A program made the position numbers and the translations under genes. Below the pieces are notes generated by a model that saw only the letters and a list, made by a program, of their open reading frames with translations, had not been told where the DNA came from and did no database searches. 32,493 nucleotides of DNA from the NCBI GenBank assembly GCA_016844485.1, contig JAENIZ010000008.1:1-32493 (forward strand). The letters run 5' to 3'. Positions 9,607 through 18,124 of the stretch are shown piece after piece. The stretch comes from Gammaproteobacteria bacterium (GTDB lineage Bacteria; Pseudomonadota; Gammaproteobacteria; Eutrophobiales; Eutrophobiaceae). The stretch's first letter is position 1. Every line of letters starts with the position of its first letter.

Positions 9607-10302
9607 TCAAATCGATAATGTGCTCTGATCAACTATCAGCCCCGGACCCATGGTGGTCGACAGTGATATTTTCTTCATATAAATACCCTTGGCAGTGCCC
9701 GGTTTTGCCTTGACCAAATCATGCAACAGCACTTCCAGATTTTCTCTGAGTGCACCCGGTGCAAACGATACCTTGCCAATCACACAATGAATAATGCCAT
9801 TTTTATCCGTCCGGTAACGAACCTGGCCCGCCTTGGCATTGGTAACTGCCTGCTTGACATCTTTAGTCACGGTACCCACCTTGGGATTTGGCATCAAACC
9901 ACGAGGACCCAGTACTTTGCCGAGCTTGCTCAAGGCAGGCATGGCATCGGGGGTCGCAATCACCACATGAAAATCCAGATCGCCCCCTTGCATGCGTTCA
10001 ACAAGATCATCAAAACCGACAGCATCGGCACCGGCTGCCTTGGCTGCTTCCGCCTGTTCATCCCGGGCAAAAACAGCCACCCTGACCGATTTACCGGTAC
10101 CCTTGGGTAATACTGACGAACCTCTCACCGCCTGCTCAGACTTGCGCGGATCGATACCCAGATTAATCGCAACTTCAACTGACTCGTCAAATTTCACGGT
10201 CGAAAACTCTTTCAATAACTGAAGCGCCTCCATGACCGGATACTGCTTGCCTAGCTCAAGTTTTTCACGTATTGCCTTGAAACGTTTGGTCAACTTCGCC
10301 AT
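9607..10302 (-). CDS. rplA: Ribosomal protein L1
   Basis: L1 forms the mobile stalk at the ribosomal E site and in bacteria also represses the rplKA mRNA. The 231 residues are the usual length. The start (MAKLTKRFKAIREKLE) and the signature GPRGLMPNPKVGTVT are present, as is the C-terminal YMKKISLSTTMGPGL. AAGGAG lies upstream of the ATG, inside the end of rplK. Only 2 nt separate it from the rplK stop, which suggests translational coupling. Nothing unusual is seen. Confidence 0.98.
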   Translation of the reverse strand: MAKLTKRFKAIREKLELGKQYPVMEALQLLKEFSTVKFDESVEVAINLGIDPRKSEQAVRGSSVLPKGTGKSVRVAVFARDEQAEAAKAAGADAVGFDDLVERMQGGDLDFHVVIATPDAMPALSKLGKVLGPRGLMPNPKVGTVTKDVKQAVTNAKAGQVRYRTDKNGIIHCVIGKVSFAPGALRENLEVLLHDLVKAKPGTAKGIYMKKISLSTTMGPGLIVDQSTLSI

Positions 10303-10304
10303 GG

Positions 10305-10736
10305 CTATACTCCTTCCGTCTCAATTCCCATACTACGGGCAGTGCCGGCAATGGTGCGTACCGCAGCATCCAGATCAGCGGCGGTAAGATCAGGCTCCTT
10401 TGTTTTTGCTATCTTTTCAAGTTGTTCGCGAGTGACCTTGCCAACCTTGTTGCTATTCGGCGTACCGCTACCACTCTCAACACCTGCCGCTTTCTTTAAC
10501 AGATGTGCGGCCGGTGTAGTCTTGGTAACAAAAGTAAAGCTTTTGTCTGAATAAACAGTAAGTACCACTGGTACCGGTAAACCAGGTTCCATCCCCTGTG
10601 TCTTGGCATTAAACGCCTTGCAGAATTCCATGATGTTAATACCGTGCTGACCAAGGGCGGGGCCGACGGGTGGACTGGGATTGGCCTGTCCCGCAGAGAC
10701 CTGCAGTTTAATATAGGTATCAATTTTTTTAGCCAC
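10305..10736 (-). CDS. rplK: Ribosomal protein L11
   Basis: L11 binds the GTPase-associated centre of 23S rRNA and is needed for RelA activation. I chose the GTG at 10736, giving 143 residues starting (M)AKKIDTYIKLQVSAGQANPSPPVGPALGQ. That matches the 142-residue E. coli protein, and AAGGAG sits 6 nt upstream. A longer frame from an ATG at 10778 adds 14 residues with no counterpart in the family. The Pro-rich N-terminal domain and the RNA-binding C-terminal domain (TREQLEKIAKTKEPDL... GTARSMGI) are complete. It is followed at once by rplA. Confidence 0.97.
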   Translation of the reverse strand: MAKKIDTYIKLQVSAGQANPSPPVGPALGQHGINIMEFCKAFNAKTQGMEPGLPVPVVLTVYSDKSFTFVTKTTPAAHLLKKAAGVESGSGTPNSNKVGKVTREQLEKIAKTKEPDLTAADLDAAVRTIAGTARSMGIETEGV

Positions 10737-10784
10737 AATTATCTCCTTGGGTAATAACGCCTTTCGGCTCCACGTCAACTTCTA

Positions 10785-10859
10785 GTGATTAGTGATTTGT
10801 AAATTGTAAGTAGTACAGTAAGTTGTATGTTTATTTCTCTTTAACAAATTACTAATCAC
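10785..10859. repeat. Inverted repeat in the nusG-rplK spacer
   Basis: GTGATTAGTGATTTGT (10785-10800) and ACAAATTACTAATCAC (10844-10859) are inverted copies with one mismatch in 16. A further copy-like stretch (GAATTACCAATCAC) follows the right arm up to about 10873. The same GTGATTAGTAATT motif recurs near 28637-28664 and 28832-28850, so it appears to be a dispersed short repeat. It would form a long-loop hairpin in the nusG-rplK mRNA. Confidence 0.65.
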
Positions 10860-10879
10860 GAATTACCAATCACTATCAT

Positions 10880-11413
10880 TTAATCTTTCTCAACCTGTCC
10901 AAATTCGAGCTCAACAGGTGTTGAACGGCCAAATATCAAGACCGATACGCGCAACCGGCTTTTCTCGAAATTCACTTCTTCCACGACACCATTAAAATCA
11001 GTAAATGGCCCGTCAGTAACACGCACCACTTCACCCGGTTCAAACAAGATTTTCGGTCTTGGCTTATCAACCCCATCTTCAACCCGCTGCAAAATTGCAT
11101 CTGCTTCCGCATCAGATATGGGCGCCGGATTATCACTCGTTCCACCTATAAATCCAAGTACACGCGGCGTATCCTTTACCAGATGCCAGGTGTCGTTATT
11201 CATCTCCATCTGCACCAGGACATATCCAGGGAAAAACTTACGGTCACTTTTACGTTTCTTCCCGTCCCGCATTTCCACAACTTCTTCGGTAGGGACGAGG
11301 ATTTCCCCAAATTTGTCTCCGAGTCCACTGCGTTGTATCCGTTCCTTTAAAGAACGCATCACATGATCTTCGAATCCTGAGTAGGCATGCACCACATACC
11401 AGCGCAATGCCAT
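10880..11413 (-). CDS. nusG: Transcription elongation and antitermination factor NusG
   Basis: NusG binds the RNA polymerase clamp, suppresses pausing and links polymerase to Rho or to the leading ribosome. The 177 residues comprise the NGN domain (ALRWYVVHAYSGFE... FFPGYVLVQMEM, to about residue 115) and a C-terminal KOW domain (FEPGEVVRVTDGPFTDFNGVVEEV). The ATG is preceded by AGGAGG that overlaps the last codons of secE, so the two genes are coupled with only 3 nt between them. Length and sequence are ordinary. Confidence 0.98.
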   Translation of the reverse strand: MALRWYVVHAYSGFEDHVMRSLKERIQRSGLGDKFGEILVPTEEVVEMRDGKKRKSDRKFFPGYVLVQMEMNNDTWHLVKDTPRVLGFIGGTSDNPAPISDAEADAILQRVEDGVDKPRPKILFEPGEVVRVTDGPFTDFNGVVEEVNFEKSRLRVSVLIFGRSTPVELEFGQVEKD

Positions 11414-11416
11414 GGT

Positions 11417-11794
11417 TCAGCCTCCTTGTCCCATTAATTCCCCGATCGACCAACCCAGGAACAAATCAAGCATCCATAAAAAAATAGCAATAAAGATCAC
11501 CATCAATATTACAATTAGGGTTGTCTGGACCGTCTCTTGCCGGGTCGGCCATACCACCTTGCGCACTTCTATCTGCGCTTCCTGAAAGAATCCCCAGACT
11601 TGCCGACCTTTATCTGTCTGTAATGCAATAACAGACGCAACCGCTACTGCGATCAGCATGCCAATCACCCGCAATAGCAGGGATTGTTCAGCATAAATAT
11701 AAAACGCACCGATTGCTGACAGTACAATCAGTAATGCCACTACCAGTTTTGCTGTATCCAGTCCGGTACCTACTGTTTCTACCTTTGAATTCAT
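11417..11794 (-). CDS. secE: Preprotein translocase subunit SecE
   Basis: SecE clamps SecY in the inner-membrane protein-export channel. The 125 residues show three hydrophobic segments, about 15-35 (LVVALLIVLSAIGAFYIYA), 42-60 (VIGMLIAVAVASVIAL) and 91-115 (TLIVILMVIFIAIFLWMLDLF). This is the three-helix form found in E. coli. The conserved amphipathic stretch EVRKVVWPTRQE lies just before the last helix. It is transcribed with nusG downstream. tRNA-Trp lies upstream in the 11795-12107 gap, which otherwise shows nothing clear. Confidence 0.96.
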   Translation of the reverse strand: MNSKVETVGTGLDTAKLVVALLIVLSAIGAFYIYAEQSLLLRVIGMLIAVAVASVIALQTDKGRQVWGFFQEAQIEVRKVVWPTRQETVQTTLIVILMVIFIAIFLWMLDLFLGWSIGELMGQGG

Positions 11795-11852
11795 ATTTCC
11801 TGCAAGTCATATGTTCCCTGATACACCTTTGCCACTAACACATCCCGCAATC

Positions 11853-11928
11853 TGGCAGGCCAGGAGGGAATCGAACCCCCAACCTGCGGTTTTGGAGACC
11901 GCCGCTCTGCCAATTGAGCTACTGGCCT
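11853..11928 (-). tRNA. tRNA-Trp (anticodon CCA)
   Basis: On the minus strand a 76-nt cloverleaf starts AGGCCAGTAGCTCAATTGG. Acceptor arms AGGCCAG and CTGGCCT pair fully, the anticodon loop reads CTCCAAA, the T-loop is GGTTCGATTCC, and the 3' CCA is encoded. Its place between tuf and secE is common in gammaproteobacteria. Confidence 0.97.
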
Positions 11929-12107
11929 AGGTAATATCTGCAACGTAAAAACGTTCTACCTCTATAATCTTTTTCCAAAGCGTCCTATCCTTTCACAATC
12001 CATAATTGTTTGGATAATAAAGACAGGATAAGCGCCACCCCAACAGATGATCAGGAAGTTCTTCAATAATTAACGACTACTAAATATAGATTCGAATATA
12101 GTGATGA

Positions 12108-13298
<1,191 letters not shown>

Positions 13299-13374
13299 CG
13301 AAGGTTCTCCTCAGCGAAACAATGAATTTAAAATATTAATGATTAGTCTTTTAAATCTTTCAATACTTATACTC

Positions 13375-13450
13375 TGGAGCCCATAACCGGACTTGAACCG
13401 GTGGCCTCTCCCTTACCAAGGGAGTGCTCTACCGACTGAGCTATATGGGC
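13375..13450 (-). tRNA. tRNA-Thr (anticodon GGT)
   Basis: A minus-strand 76-nt cloverleaf beginning GCCCATATAGCTCAGTCGG. The acceptor arms GCCCATA and TATGGGC pair, the anticodon stem-loop CTCCC-TTGGTAA-GGGAG gives GGT, and CCA is encoded. It is the last tRNA before tuf. Confidence 0.97.
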
Positions 13451-13602
13451 AATGTCTATTCTTTAATCTATTAAAACCATAGCTGGTACGCCGCCCTGCT
13501 CATCATTCCCGATTCGCGCTTACGGTAATTTGATTCACCGGATCAAATTTCCTTCCGATTCCCCCAATCAAAATGCGGGTGATATAACTTGTAACCCCAC
13601 TT

Positions 13603-13676
13603 TGGAGCGGGTGATGGGAATCGAACCCACGCCATCAGCTTGGAAGGCTGAGGTTCTACCACTGAACTACACCCGC
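13603..13676 (-). tRNA. tRNA-Gly (anticodon TCC)
   Basis: A minus-strand 74-nt cloverleaf beginning GCGGGTGTAGTTCAGTGG. Acceptor arms GCGGGTG and CACCCGC pair, the anticodon loop contains TTCCAAG, and CCA is encoded. It lies in the Tyr-Gly-Thr cluster. Confidence 0.97.
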
Positions 13677-13721
13677 CGGTTACAAACGCTGATGCCAGAC
13701 GACAATCCTATCCCTTCATCC

Positions 13722-13806
13722 TGGTGGAGGGGGCAGGATTCGAACCTACGAAGGCATTGCCAGCAGATTTACAGTCTGCCCCCGTTGACCGCTTGGGTAC
13801 CCCTCC
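13722..13806 (-). tRNA. tRNA-Tyr (anticodon GTA)
   Basis: A minus-strand 85-nt class II tRNA with a long variable arm, beginning GGAGGGGTACCCAAGCGG. Acceptor arms GGAGGGG and CCCCTCC pair. The anticodon stem-loop CAGA-CTGTAAA-TCTG gives GTA, and CCA is encoded. It is the first gene of the cluster. Confidence 0.97.
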
Positions 13807-13822
13807 AAAAAGTAAGCCGGTA

Positions 13823-13851
13823 ATTTTCATTGAATTACAATATGCTGTCAA
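13823..13851 (-). promoter_or_regulatory. Sigma-70-type promoter for the tRNA-tuf cluster
   Basis: On the minus strand a perfect -35 TTGACA (13851-13846), a 17-nt spacer and a -10-like GAAAAT (13828-13823, four of six matches) are followed by the GC-rich CCGGC. Start of transcription would fall about 10 nt upstream of tRNA-Tyr. A GC-rich discriminator fits stringent control of stable RNA genes. The match is seen; use as a promoter is inferred. Confidence 0.65.
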
Positions 13852-13869
13852 TAATATCTACCGGTATTC

Positions 13870-14493
13870 TTAGCCGCCCTGGCGCAGCATGGCACCCGTC
13901 AATGCATCCCTGATCTCGGTAGGACGGGACTCTGAGCCTACCTTTCCGGGCAAAACGTAATCCAGCGATTGACCAAAATAAGCTATAACCTTCCTGGCTG
14001 TAGTCGCTGGAGGACAATGCCCGGGATTCGCACTGGTTGAAACCAGCACACCCGCAGTCCGGCAAAGTCTACGTACCAGATCGTGCTTGCTTACGCGCAC
14101 TGCGACTGTTTTATGATTTCCGGTAATCCATGGCGGCACAGCTTTGGTAGCAGGCAATACCCAGGTCACCGGTCCCGGCCAGGTTTGTAATATCTGTTTC
14201 TTCGCAGACTGACTTGGATAGCTGATATACATGGCAAGTTGTTCCGGATCAGCTGCTACGAGGATTAATCCCTTATTAACCGACCGACCTTTCAGACTGA
14301 GAATTCGATTAACTGCTACAAAATCTTCGGGGATACATCCAAGCCCATAAACCGCTTCAGTGGGGTAAGCAATGACACCACCTTGTTTAAGTATGCGGGC
14401 TGCCCGGCTCAGGTGCCAGCGATTCAAGATAGTATAGAGATCAGTTGGATTGTTTTTGAATGGCGGCGTCCTTATCCGCAATTTCCCTGGCAT
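13870..14493 (-). CDS. tsaC: Threonylcarbamoyl-AMP synthase TsaC
   Basis: TsaC (YrdC/Sua5 family) makes threonylcarbamoyl-AMP from Thr, bicarbonate and ATP, the first step of the t6A37 tRNA modification. Family motifs are GGVIAYPTEAVYGLGC, the LKGRSVNKGLILV loop with its K/R residues, WPGPVTWVLP, STSAN and the C-terminal SEIRDALTG-like TEIRDALTGAMLRQG. The ATG at 14493 gives 207 residues and overlaps purE by 53 nt. The first 22 residues have no family counterpart. An in-frame TTG at 14427 (185 residues, 13 nt after the purE stop) fits E. coli TsaC better. Neither has a clear ribosome site, so the start is uncertain. It belongs to the conserved dprA-smg-topA-tsaC neighbourhood. Confidence 0.93.
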   Translation of the reverse strand: MPGKLRIRTPPFKNNPTDLYTILNRWHLSRAARILKQGGVIAYPTEAVYGLGCIPEDFVAVNRILSLKGRSVNKGLILVAADPEQLAMYISYPSQSAKKQILQTWPGPVTWVLPATKAVPPWITGNHKTVAVRVSKHDLVRRLCRTAGVLVSTSANPGHCPPATTARKVIAYFGQSLDYVLPGKVGSESRPTEIRDALTGAMLRQGG

Positions 14494-14950
14494 TTTCGGA
14501 ACGGTCGGCCTGCAGGCGCCTGGCTATTTCAGAATCATTGAGAGCCATAATTTGGGCAGCCAGATAGGCAGCATTTTTAGCACCTACCTTTCCGATTGCG
14601 ACGCAGGCGACAGGGATACCCCCCGGCATCTGGACTGTTGAGAGCAATGCGTCTATCCCATGCAAGGATCCCGTTTCCACGGGAACACCGATAACAGGTT
14701 TAAGAGTTAATCCGGCAACTGTTCCGGCAAGATGTGCCGCCATCCCCGCGGCCGCAATAAAGACCACACACCCTCTCATATCAGCATCTTTAATATAGGC
14801 GTGCGTGCGTTCCGGAGTACGATGCGCCGAGGTGATCTTTATCTCTTTTCTGATGCCGAATTTATCTAATATATCCAGAGCAGGTTGCATGACCGGCAGA
14901 TCAGAATCAGAACCCATCAAGATAGCAACGAAAGGGTTTGCAGTACCCAT
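14441..14950 (-). CDS. purE: N5-carboxyaminoimidazole ribonucleotide mutase PurE
   Basis: Class I PurE converts N5-CAIR to CAIR in purine synthesis. The 169 residues carry the phosphate-binding GSDSD (residues 14-18), SAHRTPERT with the catalytic His, AAAGMAAHLAGTVAG and LSTVQMPGGIPVACVAIGKVGAKNAA. In the third motif the usual AHLPG reads AHLAG. The partner gene purK, which usually follows purE, is not next to it here; tsaC overlaps its end instead. PurK must be elsewhere if this is a true class I pathway. Confidence 0.95.
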   Translation of the reverse strand: MGTANPFVAILMGSDSDLPVMQPALDILDKFGIRKEIKITSAHRTPERTHAYIKDADMRGCVVFIAAAGMAAHLAGTVAGLTLKPVIGVPVETGSLHGIDALLSTVQMPGGIPVACVAIGKVGAKNAAYLAAQIMALNDSEIARRLQADRSENAREIADKDAAIQKQSN

Positions 14951-15007
14951 AATATTTAAAGTATCAATTAAATAATAAAATAATTAAAGATTAATTAAAT
15001 AAATGAA

Positions 15008-17323
15008 TTAACCCACCTTACGTTTAGTACCACGCCGCCGGCCACGCGCAGGGGCCTCTGCGAGCAAGGTCTGGGATTCTTTCAAAGTCAGGCTTGCTGG
15101 CTCCCGATCTTTAGGAATTTTAGCGTTTTTCTTGCCATCGGTAACGTAAGGACCATAACGCCCGTTCAAGATTGATATACCACTCTCGCTAAACACCTTG
15201 ATTTGTTTTTCGGCATCACCTTTTTTCTTTTCCTCGATCAGCGCAAGCGCGCGCTCTAGTGTAACAATATGTGGATCATCTTCCGCTTTCAGTGAAACAA
15301 ATTTATTACTATATCGTATATAAGGTCCATAGCGGCCAATATTGGCTGCGACTTCCTCACCTTCAGGTGTCTCGCCTAATATTCGTGGTAGTTTGAATAA
15401 CTTCAGTGCGTCTTGCAAAGTAACACTGTTCATACGTTGACCTGGTCGAAGACCTGAAAATTTTGGTTTCTCAGCATCATCGCGTGTGCCGATCTGCACA
15501 TAAGGACCATAGCGTCCCATTCTTACCGATACCGGTAATCCTGACTTGGGGTCTGTCCCCAACTCGCGGGCCTGAGTTGCCTCTTTACGGCTGACATTCT
15601 CTTCTTTCTCTTTGACCTTTTGATCAAAGGGTATCCAGAACTCCCGCATCAGGGGGATCCACTCTTTCTCTCCTCTGGAAACTGCGTCCAGTTCATCTTC
15701 AAGACGCGCGGTAAAATCATAATCAACATAATCACCGAAATGTTCTGTCAAAAATTTATTGACGATACGTCCAACCTCTGTTGGTATGAACCGTTTTTTA
15801 TCGAGTTCCACATATTCACGTTGCTGCAGTGTTGAAATAATACTGGCATAAGTGGAGGGGCGACCAATACCATATTCTTCCAGTGATTTGACCAGACTCG
15901 CTTCTGTATATCTTGGTGGGGGTTCAGTAAAGTGTTGTTCACATCTAATATCAATTAATTTCACAACGTCACCTTGTTTCAATGCAGGTAAAATACGCTG
16001 CTCGCTATCCTGTTTTGTATCATCCTGTCCTTCCTGATACACCTCCATGAATCCGGCATCCACAACAGTTGATCCTGTCGCACGGAATGTATTACCTGCT
16101 CCACATTCAAAATCAACGGCCACTGTATTAATTATTGCATGTTTCATTTGACAGGCAACGGCCCGTTTCCAGATCAATTCATAAAGCCTGAACTGGTCTT
16201 CCTTCAATTTTGACTTAATCTCCTGCGGGATGCGATAAACGGAAGTTGGACGAATGGCTTCATGGGCCTCTTGAGCATTCTTTGATTTCGTTTTGTAGTG
16301 ATGCGCATGTGCAGGTAATTTTTCGCGGCCATAACGCTCAGTAATAAATGCCCGAATATCCTTAATGGCTTCCTCGGCGAGATTCACCGAATCTGTTCTC
16401 ATATAGGTAATAAGACCTACTGCACCATCGCCAATATCGATCCCTTCATACAATTGTTGGGCAACGCGCATTGTACGTTGTGCAGTAAATCCCAGTTTAC
16501 GGATAGCTTCCTGCTGCAAGGTTGAGGTGATAAAGGGGCTGGCTGGTTGGCGTCTGCGCTGTTTCTCTTCAATGGCATTAACTTTTAATTTGCCCTCAGC
16601 TGCCCGCAGGAGTTTCTGACGTGATACCTCTGCCGTTTTTCCATCCTCTATACTGAACTGCTTAAGTTTCTCATTATTCAACTGCGTTAATTTTGCAATA
16701 AAATTTACATCACTTTGAGTCAGGTCTGCCTCTAACGACCAGTATTCTCTGACTTTGAATTTTTCGATCTCTTCTTCCCGTTCAGCAATCATGCGCAAAG
16801 CAGGGCTTTGTACCCGGCCCGCGGAAAGACCACGGCGAATCTTTTTCCATAACAAGGGAGACAAATTGAATCCAACGAGATAATCAAGAGCCCTTCGAGC
16901 CTGCTGTGCATTGATTAATTCCATAGAGAGTTCGCGGGGATGAGCTATGGATTGATCAATCGCGCTTTTGGTTACTTCATGAAAAACAACCCGGTGTACC
17001 TTCTTGCCTTCCAACACACCGCGCTCTTTCAGGAGTTCATAAAGATGCCATGAGATCGCCTCGCCTTCACGATCGGGGTCAGTCGCAAGATATAGAGTAT
17101 TTATTTTTTTAAGCGCCTTGGCAATTGCGTCAACAGACTTTGCATTTTTTTCTATGAGCTCATAACGCATGGCAAAATTATTTTCCGGATCTACAGCCCC
17201 TGTTTTAGGTAATAGATCGCGCACATGCCCATAGGAGGCCAATACCTGATAATCATCCCCAAGATATTGATTCAGTGTTTTTGCCTTGGCAGGAGATTCA
17301 ACGATAACTAATGCTTTGCTCAT
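15008..17323 (-). CDS. topA: DNA topoisomerase I
   Basis: This type IA topoisomerase relaxes negative supercoils. It has an N-terminal TOPRIM domain (KALVIVESPAKAKTL, ATDPDREGEAISWHL) and the active-site Tyr307 in GLITYMRTDSVNLA, followed by the PRYTEASLVKSLEEYGIGRPSTYA block. The 771 residues are shorter than the 865 of E. coli because the Cys4 zinc ribbons are absent. Instead three Topo-C-type repeats with GRYGPYV/I cores lie near residues 604, 661 and 718, and the protein ends in a basic RGRRRGTKRKVG tail. Such zinc-free C-termini are known in several bacterial groups. It lies between smg and purE, all on the minus strand. Confidence 0.97.
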   Translation of the reverse strand: MSKALVIVESPAKAKTLNQYLGDDYQVLASYGHVRDLLPKTGAVDPENNFAMRYELIEKNAKSVDAIAKALKKINTLYLATDPDREGEAISWHLYELLKERGVLEGKKVHRVVFHEVTKSAIDQSIAHPRELSMELINAQQARRALDYLVGFNLSPLLWKKIRRGLSAGRVQSPALRMIAEREEEIEKFKVREYWSLEADLTQSDVNFIAKLTQLNNEKLKQFSIEDGKTAEVSRQKLLRAAEGKLKVNAIEEKQRRRQPASPFITSTLQQEAIRKLGFTAQRTMRVAQQLYEGIDIGDGAVGLITYMRTDSVNLAEEAIKDIRAFITERYGREKLPAHAHHYKTKSKNAQEAHEAIRPTSVYRIPQEIKSKLKEDQFRLYELIWKRAVACQMKHAIINTVAVDFECGAGNTFRATGSTVVDAGFMEVYQEGQDDTKQDSEQRILPALKQGDVVKLIDIRCEQHFTEPPPRYTEASLVKSLEEYGIGRPSTYASIISTLQQREYVELDKKRFIPTEVGRIVNKFLTEHFGDYVDYDFTARLEDELDAVSRGEKEWIPLMREFWIPFDQKVKEKEENVSRKEATQARELGTDPKSGLPVSVRMGRYGPYVQIGTRDDAEKPKFSGLRPGQRMNSVTLQDALKLFKLPRILGETPEGEEVAANIGRYGPYIRYSNKFVSLKAEDDPHIVTLERALALIEEKKKGDAEKQIKVFSESGISILNGRYGPYVTDGKKNAKIPKDREPASLTLKESQTLLAEAPARGRRRGTKRKVG

Positions 17324-17392
17324 AAAACTGCAAATTAAAAAATAAAGGGAAAATTAAAATGTTTATTTAGAAGGAAAATCGTTTGTCATGTC

Positions 17393-17875
17393 CTAATGCA
17401 AGCTGGCAGTAATATCATCCATCACGATATCTTCCATCCAGGTAATCGCGGTTTTTTTCTCCGGCTGATTAAATAACACCATTAATACTACCCATTTAAG
17501 CTGTTGCAGATCAACTTCATCGGATTCGAGCGCTATTATTCGATCTATAACAAGCTCACGTTCATTTGAATTCAATACGCCTACCTGTTCAAGAAAGAGT
17601 AAAAATCCGCGACATACTGTGTCAAGCTTTTCGAGTTCTTCATCACTGAACAGACGCGAGGATGGTACAGCAGAAAAATTATTTATGGCACTATTATCCT
17701 TTTGTTGAAATGCAAGACCTTCAAGCCAGGAAAATGCCTTATCTATCTGATGGTCACAAAATCCAGCTTCAATCAATTGTGTTCTGAGTGACTCCTGATC
17801 AGGCACAAATCCAGGATCTTCTTCAATATAATTATCAAAGATATACATCAATATATCCAGGACTGTTTCTTTCAT
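17393..17875 (-). CDS. smg: Smg family protein (DUF494)
   Basis: Smg is a small conserved proteobacterial protein of unclear function, nearly always next to dprA. The 160 residues match E. coli Smg (157) throughout: VLDILMYIFDNYIEEDP at the start, CRGFLLFLEQVGVLN in the middle and LKWVVLMVLFNQPEKK near the end. There are no membrane segments or catalytic motifs. AGGAG lies 9 nt upstream of the ATG. A hairpin array separates it from dprA upstream. Confidence 0.94.
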   Translation of the reverse strand: MKETVLDILMYIFDNYIEEDPGFVPDQESLRTQLIEAGFCDHQIDKAFSWLEGLAFQQKDNSAINNFSAVPSSRLFSDEELEKLDTVCRGFLLFLEQVGVLNSNERELVIDRIIALESDEVDLQQLKWVVLMVLFNQPEKKTAITWMEDIVMDDITASLH

Positions 17876-17891
17876 GCAAATATTCTCCTAA

Positions 17892-18118
17892 GGAACCTCT
17901 GATTCAATCAGAGGTTCCGCGCCACAGGGGCTCGGAGCATTGCTCCGAGCGGGCATACAAGGAGTATGCCCTGGACTTGCATGCACAGCAGGAAGCGCAA
18001 CATGCAAGTGCCGCATCATTATTCAGTCCCGCCTAGGCGGGACTGAATAATGGAGCAAAGCAAAAACCATGGTTTTTACTTTGCGTATCTGAACAAGACC
18101 CGGATGGGCTTTTTCAGA
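17892..18118. repeat. Array of six inverted repeats and an imperfect seventh between smg and dprA
   Basis: The smg-dprA spacer is almost entirely palindromes in a row, with different sequences. They are 17892-17918 (arms GGAACCTCTGATT, 1-nt centre), 17930-17950 (GCTCGGAGCA, 1-nt), 17951-17971 (GGGCATAC, 5-nt), 17975-18009 (ACTTGCATG, 17-nt) and 18017-18052 (18-nt arms, no loop, perfect). After these come 18055-18084 (GCAAAGCAAAAACC, one mismatch) and 18088-18118 (imperfect, about 11 of 14 pairs). The outer ends AAGGAACCTCTGA and TCAGAGTTTCTTT are imperfect inverted repeats (11 of 13), which suggests a transposase-less MITE-like element. No target duplication is clear and no gene lies inside. 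Confidence 0.85.
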
Positions 18119-18124
18119 GTTTCT

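Noticed and set aside
10496..10778. Longer rplK start at 10778
   Set aside because: The 14 extra residues have no family counterpart, whereas the GTG at 10736 has AAGGAG at ideal spacing.
12050..12107. Rho-independent terminator after tuf
   Set aside because: Only a weak AT-rich palindrome (ATATTCGAATCTATAT) without a GC stem or T-run was found.
17788..18036. A plus-strand 82-codon frame in the hairpin array
   Set aside because: It overlaps smg in antisense and runs through palindromes. It has no recognisable protein features.
17892..18118. CRISPR array
   Set aside because: The palindromes have different sequences, unequal lengths and no regular spacers.
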